IMG/VR virus record: IMGVR_UViG_3300010938_000035
Coordinates: 1 to 64,000 of that record
Length of the DNA stretch: 64,000 nucleotides
Source of the DNA: a virus
Reading direction: 5' to 3' (one strand)
Within the stretch, counting starts at the first letter, position 1. The number at the start of each line of letters is the position of its first letter. The notes below the pieces were generated by a model that saw nothing but the letters and a program-made list of their open reading frames with translations, made no database searches and was not told the DNA's origin. A program made the position numbers and the translations under genes. This document shows positions 58,105-64,000 of this stretch, piece by piece.

Positions 58105-60537
58105 TAGCATGTCTCCCCAACTCTTAGCATACTTTATACCAGCAATAATGGGAACTTTTAGTTTAAACCCAAATGGTAATTCTATGTGTTCTGCTATATT
58201 GACTAGTTCTTTACAAATGTCCTCTAGCTGATCTTCTCTACAAGAAGAAACTAACTCATCATGAATTATGGCATGAGGTATAATAAATAACCTGTCCTTA
58301 GGATAAATTTCTCTTCCAAATTTGTCAAAGGATCGTCTATATCCTAATTTATTCCATGCTTCCTCAAAAATACATAACATTATATCCGATGCTGTGGATT
58401 GTATTGGATAATTGATGGCTTGCCTATATACCAAATCAAAGTTATTCTCTGTCCAGTGGAAAGTTCTAACTCTACCAAAAGGTGTGCTAATTGGTATAAA
58501 ATTGAGTAGCATATATTTTATATTATTAAGATATGTATTTATGCCCGGAAATTTGCTAAATAGTTTTTTAATAAAATCTTCTGCTTCTTTATTGCTTATA
58601 TTCAACCTTCTGGCTAAACCATGAGCAGATTCACCGTAAACAATACCAAAGTTTACATTCTTTGCTATTTTTCTGTCTATACCCAACGCATCCGCTGTTT
58701 CTTGGTGGATGTCTTTACCTTCAATAAAGGCATTTATGAGATTAGGATCTTCTGTAAATTCGGCTAATATTCTTAGTTCGATCTGACTCAAGTCAAGTGA
58801 CACAAGAATAAATCCATCATCCGCTTTAAACATATTTCTCATTGCTACTGTGTGAGGTATTACCTGTATAGAAAAATTAGAAGAACTTAGTCTTCCAGTC
58901 CTAGCTCCAGCTATATTGAATAAGGGATGTCCTCTACCATCTTCACATATGAATGTATTGAGAGGGCCAATGTATTTACTAATTAGATCTTTTAGTCTTT
59001 TACACACTAATATTGATTTTACAATTGGTATTGTTGAATATATGTTTAATATTTCTTTATCAACTACCGGTTCTTTCGTTTTCTTGCTCTTTTTTAATAT
59101 CTCTAGACCCAATACATTGAATAAAAGTTTTTTACAATGTTGGGGTGATCTAACATTAAATTCATTACATCCTAAACTTTTGTAAGTATATTGTACCGAT
59201 GGGTGCTTATTTATCAACGTCTCCAATAATTTTATCTTATTTGATAACCACTGTTTGTTTTTGTTATAAACTGTATAATCAAATATAATACCATTGTGTG
59301 TAGTATTACACAATAACGGTATCTTTCTCTTTAACCATAAATAGGTATTATAAAGATTTCTTCTCTTCAGTTCATCAATTTGCCTTTCTGTTATAATTCT
59401 AGCAACTAGGGCATCATGTGCACAATATCTAGCTAAAATGTTTAAAGGTATTTCACCATAGTCCTTGTTACTTCTCCCTAATTTTTCATATAATAACTCC
59501 AGATCTTTTTCGTAACCACCAAAATCAGTAAATTTTAATGCTAGTGTTTTTAAATCTCTACCTCCTAGATCATCAGGATTGATTAAATAAGTAGCTAGAA
59601 AGGAATCTTCAAATTCAACACGAGAAGGATCTACATTATCAAACCTAGACAAGCATAGTAATTCCGCAGAAATATTGTGTGATGTTATATGTTTACCCTT
59701 GATAGCTTTTGCTATTGGAAAGTTTCTACCAATAAAAGGAGAGTCCTTGTGGTCTTCTGGTATACAATATCCTGTTTCATTGTCAATAGCTATCCCTACA
59801 CATAACCTCTTAACAGCTTGTTTATATAATGATTTCTTATCATCATTATATTTACTAACATCATACTCAAAATCAATACTTATTAACTTGTCTGTGTGAG
59901 AAAGCTCATGTAAAAAGTTCAAAACATCCTTCTCATATTCAAATATAACAATATTAGCTTTTGTGGGTTTATACGTTCCATTAACTATGGATTCTGCTAG
60001 CATAAGAGTAGGTATATAGCATTTGTTAGCTTGAACTATAGCTTCACTACCCATTCTTACAAAGAAAGATGGGTGATAATCACACAAAACAGGCAGTTTA
60101 CCTTCCCAAAATACTTTTTCTCTGATAGCTCCTATGTGTATTTTACCCCTTATGCGTGGATCATTTTCTAGGAAAGTTTTGATTGTCGGTTCACCTAGCA
60201 GAAGAACAACTTTTGGTTTTGCTTTTATAACATCATTCAAAAATCTATTACTACAAAATCTTATTTCGTTCTTTTCAGGATTTCTATTTTTACCATCGGA
60301 ATCGGTAGGTCTGCAGGCTACTATATTTGTCATAGCAAATGACAGCTTACTTGAAAATAAATAAGGTCTGAGTAGCTTACCCGACTTACCTACAAATACT
60401 TTACCTTGTTCTTCTTCATCACTCCCAGGTGCAATACCAATAACTAATAAATCTACTGGAGGATCCGTTGAAAAATACGGTTCACATATTGTTTTCCCAA
60501 ATAAAGGGCATCTGGTTTGATTACAACTATTAAGCAT
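58096..60537 (-). CDS. Family A DNA polymerase fused to uracil-DNA glycosylase-like domain
   Basis: This is an 813-residue fusion. Residues 1-190 look like an iron-sulphur UDG (family 4 type): GIAPGSDEEEQGKVFVG at 34-50, HPSFF at 155-159, and Cys5/10/18, Cys75 and Cys95 as cluster ligands. Residues 200-380 are a DnaQ-like 3'-5' exonuclease (SIDFEYDVSKY, with YCAHDAL late). The rest is a PolA-type polymerase: VSLDLSQIELRILAEF (motif A), KNVNFGIVYGES (motif B) and HAIIHDELVSS (motif C). Similar UDG-like N-domains are reported for SPO1-group phage polymerases. It makes phage DNA and may handle uracil. Confidence 0.9.
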   Translation of the reverse strand: MLNSCNQTRCPLFGKTICEPYFSTDPPVDLLVIGIAPGSDEEEQGKVFVGKSGKLLRPYLFSSKLSFAMTNIVACRPTDSDGKNRNPEKNEIRFCSNRFLNDVIKAKPKVVLLLGEPTIKTFLENDPRIRGKIHIGAIREKVFWEGKLPVLCDYHPSFFVRMGSEAIVQANKCYIPTLMLAESIVNGTYKPTKANIVIFEYEKDVLNFLHELSHTDKLISIDFEYDVSKYNDDKKSLYKQAVKRLCVGIAIDNETGYCIPEDHKDSPFIGRNFPIAKAIKGKHITSHNISAELLCLSRFDNVDPSRVEFEDSFLATYLINPDDLGGRDLKTLALKFTDFGGYEKDLELLYEKLGRSNKDYGEIPLNILARYCAHDALVARIITERQIDELKRRNLYNTYLWLKRKIPLLCNTTHNGIIFDYTVYNKNKQWLSNKIKLLETLINKHPSVQYTYKSLGCNEFNVRSPQHCKKLLFNVLGLEILKKSKKTKEPVVDKEILNIYSTIPIVKSILVCKRLKDLISKYIGPLNTFICEDGRGHPLFNIAGARTGRLSSSNFSIQVIPHTVAMRNMFKADDGFILVSLDLSQIELRILAEFTEDPNLINAFIEGKDIHQETADALGIDRKIAKNVNFGIVYGESAHGLARRLNISNKEAEDFIKKLFSKFPGINTYLNNIKYMLLNFIPISTPFGRVRTFHWTENNFDLVYRQAINYPIQSTASDIMLCIFEEAWNKLGYRRSFDKFGREIYPKDRLFIIPHAIIHDELVSSCREDQLEDICKELVNIAEHIELPFGFKLKVPIIAGIKYAKSWGDMLKK

Positions 60538-60558
60538 TTTACCACTCCTTAATAAAAC

Positions 60559-60581
60559 AGGGGAGGAATAGATCCTCCCCT
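60559..60581 (-). terminator. Hairpin between helicase and polymerase genes
   Basis: AGGGGAGGA (60559-60567) pairs with TCCTCCCCT (60573-60581). On the minus strand GTTTTATTAAGGAG follows, so the stem also lies just before the polymerase's ribosome binding site. It may be an attenuator or processing site. Confidence 0.5.
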
Positions 60582-60595
60582 ACATATTGGATTAA

Positions 60596-62911
60596 TTACA
60601 ATTTACTCAATTCATTTAATATCAAATTTAGCTCATCATTTTCTATTCTAATATTCTTCTGTTCCATGTACATATCTATTATATTCAGTATTTCTTTGTT
60701 TGTGATATTCCATGGTGGTTGATAGCCATTTTTCTTTAAAACTTTGTCTAGTGTAATAGCTAGTTCCTTATACTTGTTTGGTGGAAATTTCTTAATTGAT
60801 TTGTTCTTCTTATTTTCTGCTTTTAATTCGGTTCCAGTTTTAATATCCTGCTCCTTTAATTCATTTATCTGGTTTATTGTATTGGGTACAATATTGGTAT
60901 TGTTAATGCTGGGGTATGAATAATCAGAATCCACTTCAAAGAAAATACCAATCATTTTAGGTCTTATTCCACCAAACCCTTCTTGGATCTTATTAATAAA
61001 ACTACTAATAAAATTATTAGTTGTTACAGATGACCTGGATTCTTGTAATTCAGTAACCGGTGGTGAATTCATAATGAGACAATTAGATGATTTCTTTGGT
61101 AACTCTTCTGTTTGGTAACCTGTTTTTGTCTTTTGATTATTTGTAGTCATCTTTGCTGGTTTAGGTTTTTTTATTGGGAGTTCTTCTTCTGGTTCTCCCA
61201 ATAAAACTTTGAATAATTCGGTTTCTTCTGTTTCTTCAGTTTCGTCTTTGGATGTAACCCCCATGTCTATTAACCCGCCTTCTATACCACCCAGATCTTC
61301 AGAAGAAATATTCTCAAGTATTTCTTCGTTGAGTTTGGTCAGTGTTTCATCAATATTCAAGCTTATCTTTTTTATGTTATTGTCTGTTTCATCATCCCCG
61401 AACTTAAATTTTAATTCTTGCAAATCCATATTATTACTCCTTTCATCATCTAATAATATTTTCTGTAAAATTTCTTGGAAAGTTTTTCTTTCCGTTTCTG
61501 AAACTATAGTCTTTGACATCACCTCCTTCCAATGAATAATTGTATCAACATGCTCTTCTATTGTATTTTCACAAACAAGGTTAATTATATGACAATTCCT
61601 AGTTTGTGAAATCCTGTTTATTCTACCTATTGCTTGTAAATACTGGGCTAAGGAAAATCCCCTATCATAGAATATTATTATATTACTAGCTGTAAGTGTT
61701 TGACCAATTCCTCCTACTTCGGGATGTATTACTAGAAGTTCAACATTCCCCTCCTGAAATTCCTCAATAGCCCGACTTATCTGTTTTTCACTCATACCAC
61801 CCATTAAAGATTTGGGATTATACTTCTGATATCTATCAACTATGTATTTATTAGTATCTCTAAATATAGTTGATACTATTACCTTCTCTCTATTCTGCCC
61901 TATGTGTTCTTCTAACAATTCATCAAGGATCAATATTTTAGCTGGAGTCTGGTTTGAATAATCACCTATAAGAATAGGATTTGAACATATTTGCAGTAGT
62001 CTAGTTATTTGTGAAAGTATATTAACAGCTTCTTTTGTAATTATATTATTATCTACTGTTTTAACATATGCTAATAACTCGTTTTTCATATCTTTATACA
62101 ATTTTAATTGCCTGCCAGTTAATTCGGTATAAACGTTATTATAAAATACTAAAGGAAGGTTTAATATATCCTTTGTAAATCTTATAGAATACTTCTTAAA
62201 TTTGTCTGCCAGTTTATCTAAGTTTCTATAACCTACTATAAAATTAAATCTTTTAATACAATAAGTATTAATAAACTTGTAATAGGAAAATATATTATTA
62301 GTACCACCAACTTCATGCTTATTTAATATGTATAGTATACTCCAGGCATTCTCAGGTCTGTTTTGTATGGGTGTACCTGTAAGTAAGAAAGTTCTGGCAG
62401 AAGGCTCAAATAGTTTCAGAATAGCCTTAGTTTGGTGGGTTTTAACTCTACCAATTTTCTGGCACTCATCTAATATTAAAATTGAGTTGTTCATTATAGA
62501 TTTTAGTTTATTTATTAAATTCTCAGAACTTTTCTTCTTGGTCTTTTTGTCTAACCTACCACCAAGAAGATTGTAATTTAGTATATAACCATCAACATCA
62601 GGATCAAAAGAATCTTTAGTGCTGGATAATACTTGAAAGTTGAAAGGAGTTTTTAAATGTTTGTAATTTTCCTTTATCCATACTCTTTTAATAGACTTAG
62701 GACATACTATTATAATTTTATCAATAGATGTGGTGTCCTTAATATACCTAATTGCATGTAGAGTAATCATTGTCTTCCCAGTCCCCATATCAGAAAAATT
62801 AGCAACATTCTTAGGACCTGTTATAAAATATTCAATTGCTTTCAATTGAAAATCAAGAGGCTCTATTTTTGCCTGTGATCGAATTCTATCTAACAAAATA
62901 TCACCATCCAA
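60596..62911 (-). CDS. SNF2-like superfamily 2 helicase
   Basis: This 771-residue protein has helicase motifs in order: FSDMGTGKTMIT (motif I, residues 39-50), ILDECQKIG (motif II), LLTGTPIQNRPENAW (motif III) and AIGRINRISQTRN (motif VI). The last 250 residues are charged, Glu/Thr/Lys-rich and may be a loosely folded tail. Phages use such enzymes for DNA remodelling, for example in replication initiation. TTG start with a weak ribosome binding site. Confidence 0.85.
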   Translation of the reverse strand: MDGDILLDRIRSQAKIEPLDFQLKAIEYFITGPKNVANFSDMGTGKTMITLHAIRYIKDTTSIDKIIIVCPKSIKRVWIKENYKHLKTPFNFQVLSSTKDSFDPDVDGYILNYNLLGGRLDKKTKKKSSENLINKLKSIMNNSILILDECQKIGRVKTHQTKAILKLFEPSARTFLLTGTPIQNRPENAWSILYILNKHEVGGTNNIFSYYKFINTYCIKRFNFIVGYRNLDKLADKFKKYSIRFTKDILNLPLVFYNNVYTELTGRQLKLYKDMKNELLAYVKTVDNNIITKEAVNILSQITRLLQICSNPILIGDYSNQTPAKILILDELLEEHIGQNREKVIVSTIFRDTNKYIVDRYQKYNPKSLMGGMSEKQISRAIEEFQEGNVELLVIHPEVGGIGQTLTASNIIIFYDRGFSLAQYLQAIGRINRISQTRNCHIINLVCENTIEEHVDTIIHWKEVMSKTIVSETERKTFQEILQKILLDDERSNNMDLQELKFKFGDDETDNNIKKISLNIDETLTKLNEEILENISSEDLGGIEGGLIDMGVTSKDETEETEETELFKVLLGEPEEELPIKKPKPAKMTTNNQKTKTGYQTEELPKKSSNCLIMNSPPVTELQESRSSVTTNNFISSFINKIQEGFGGIRPKMIGIFFEVDSDYSYPSINNTNIVPNTINQINELKEQDIKTGTELKAENKKNKSIKKFPPNKYKELAITLDKVLKKNGYQPPWNITNKEILNIIDMYMEQKNIRIENDELNLILNELSKL

Positions 62912-62955
62912 AAATCACTAAAATTTAGTAAACTTTGTAATTTGGACAAAATTTT

Positions 62956-63147
62956 TTAGGAGTTTTTGGAAAATTCGATAAGTGCAATACCAAAAGGATC
63001 GCTTGCTTTTTTCCTTCTTTTTTTCTTGTGTGGAGTTCCCTCAGAACAGGGTATACATATTTCTTGTTTTTCCAGTTTTAATATTTTCTTTATATCTGTA
63101 TCTAAACATTGTGTCCAACCACAATATTTGCAAATATATTGTACCAT
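62956..63147 (-). CDS. Small zinc-ribbon protein
   Basis: This 63-residue protein has CKYCGW and then CIPCSEG, a four-Cys zinc ribbon, and a basic tail (KKKRRKKA). GGAG stands 13 bases before the ATG. It lies between the Lys/Gln-rich gene and the helicase. DNA or RNA binding is plausible. Confidence 0.65.
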   Translation of the reverse strand: MVQYICKYCGWTQCLDTDIKKILKLEKQEICIPCSEGTPHKKKRRKKASDPFGIALIEFSKNS

Positions 63148-63180
63148 GATTTGTGATCTGCTCCTTTCATTATTTGTTGT

Positions 63181-63204
63181 GCTGGGTTTTAAAGGAAACC
63201 CAGC
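63181..63204. other. Hairpin in the leader of the zinc-ribbon gene
   Basis: GCTGGGTTT (63181-63189) pairs perfectly with AAACCCAGC (63196-63204), a six-base loop. No T run follows on the minus strand, so it is not a plain terminator. It may be an RNA-processing or stability element between two genes. Confidence 0.55.
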
Positions 63205-63217
63205 AAACCTTTATTTA

Positions 63218-64000
63218 TTAATCAACAATAAAAGGTTTAGCAGAGAAATAGGGAATTCTAGGTATTCTTTCAATAATTTTACCCTTTTCATTAAGTGGAA
63301 AATTGTTGGCATCCAGCGGAACACCATCCTTGTCTGTCTTTTTTCCAATCCAATGATACTGGGCAAAGTAAGTTGATCCTTTGCTGGTGAAATCTTTCCA
63401 GCATTGGTCAAAATCATCTAATCCGTTCTTTTGAAAGAACTGTTGCGCTAAGTTTTTTATTTCTACTAGCTGTTTCGGTTCACCAACGAACGCTTCTAAA
63501 ATTAATCTATGTTTAATGGGTATCTCCGGTCCATTAGATGATTTCTTTTTCTCACTTGAAGTAACAGAAGATACCTTATTTTTCTTCGTTATTACTTCCT
63601 TTATTTTTTCTTTTATTTCCTCCTTTTTTACGTGATCTTGCTTAGAAGCCTTTTCTTGTTTCACAGGTTCCTGCTTTACAGCTTCCTGTTTAATAGGATC
63701 CTGTTTCAAGAGTTCTTGTTTCACGGGCTCTTGTTTTGATTGTGTGGAGATTTCTTCTTTTTTTGCAAGTTCTTTTGCTTGCTCTTTTTCCTTTTGCTTC
63801 ATCTCCCATATTTCTTTGAGCCGACGTCTCCGGGCTTCCCTTACTTCGGGAGATAAATTTCTTTTTGGTTTTACTGATTTTTTTTCTTTAGTTTTAGAGA
63901 CTGTTGTGTTTATAGATTCCCCTTCCAGTTTCTCTAAAACCATTTGATGTAATGATCCTATTCCAACCTTAAGAACCTCAAAAATAATATTTATGATCTC
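63218..64000 (-). CDS. Lys/Gln-rich repeat protein, partial at the right edge
   Basis: An ATG at 63943 would give 241 residues, but the frame is open without a stop to the right edge (19 more codons, EIINIIFEVLKVGIGSLHQ), so the gene probably starts outside. The middle has a charged helix and a repeat of units like KQEPV, KQDPI, KQEAV. The last 100 residues are a folded domain (PKQLVEIKNLAQQFF, then GSTYFAQYHWIG) that I do not recognise. Confidence 0.6.
   Translation of the reverse strand, partial: EIINIIFEVLKVGIGSLHQMVLEKLEGESINTTVSKTKEKKSVKPKRNLSPEVREARRRRLKEIWEMKQKEKEQAKELAKKEEISTQSKQEPVKQELLKQDPIKQEAVKQEPVKQEKASKQDHVKKEEIKEKIKEVITKKNKVSSVTSSEKKKSSNGPEIPIKHRLILEAFVGEPKQLVEIKNLAQQFFQKNGLDDFDQCWKDFTSKGSTYFAQYHWIGKKTDKDGVPLDANNFPLNEKGKIIERIPRIPYFSAKPFIVD

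Noticed and set aside
1-64000. tRNA genes, integrase, attachment sites and CRISPR arrays
   Set aside because: I looked for tRNA-like cloverleafs, tyrosine or serine recombinase motifs and repeat-spacer arrays by eye and saw none. A dedicated scan could still find a tRNA.

Overview
This 64 kb window is a stretch of an AT-rich tailed bacteriophage (Caudoviricetes) genome. It could be a lytic phage, a phage-plasmid or a prophage segment; no integrase or attachment site is visible. Nearly every gene is on the minus strand, tightly packed, often overlapping by 1-30 bases, and many starts sit behind clear GGAGG-type ribosome binding sites, so the host is a bacterium. I cannot name the host. A tail tube, a tape measure and a tail assembly chaperone pair are present and no sheath is seen, so the virion is probably a siphovirus. 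The head genes (DUF935/Mu gp29-like portal, Mu gpI-like protease with scaffold, DUF2190-like decoration protein, major capsid protein) resemble Mu-type heads, but replication is not by transposition.

Layout, read in the direction of transcription (right to left). 63-58 kb: a Lys/Gln-rich protein that runs off the window, a zinc ribbon protein, a SNF2-like helicase and a fused uracil-DNA glycosylase / family A DNA polymerase. 58-56.2 kb: a single plus-strand secreted-protein gene and a 1.26 kb non-coding region. That region holds hairpins and about six iterons spaced near multiples of 11 bp, and looks like a replication origin beside a candidate Rep protein. 56-45 kb: recombination and replication genes (Rep candidate, coiled-coil protein, SSB candidate, RecA, DnaB-like helicase, primase, Mre11/SbcD, Rad50/SbcC, RuvC-like resolvase, Cys-rich proteins). 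A dyad motif flanks this module: two copies at 45.7 kb and one inverted copy at 57.0 kb. 44.8-0.64 kb: the late operon, running from a small-terminase candidate through terminase, portal, head, a glycan/modification cassette, connectors, tail and fibres to lysis.

A perfect 253 bp inverted repeat (385-637 and 44810-45062) brackets this whole late operon. It carries a candidate promoter inside an operator-like dyad. Outside its left copy lies a DNA methyltransferase gene that stops early.

The most interesting parts are these. (1) Five glycan/modification genes (19.4-25.0 kb) sit between capsid and connector genes, one of them a glycosyltransferase fused to a radical SAM/SPASM-like enzyme. (2) A PurD-like ATP-grasp enzyme in the head module is interrupted at its active-site motif by an intein with a decayed homing endonuclease. 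(3) The iteron origin and flanking dyad repeats. (4) The long inverted repeat. (5) A canonical A AAA AAC -1 frameshift site joins the two tail chaperone reading frames. All functional calls are from reading motifs by eye; no database search was run.
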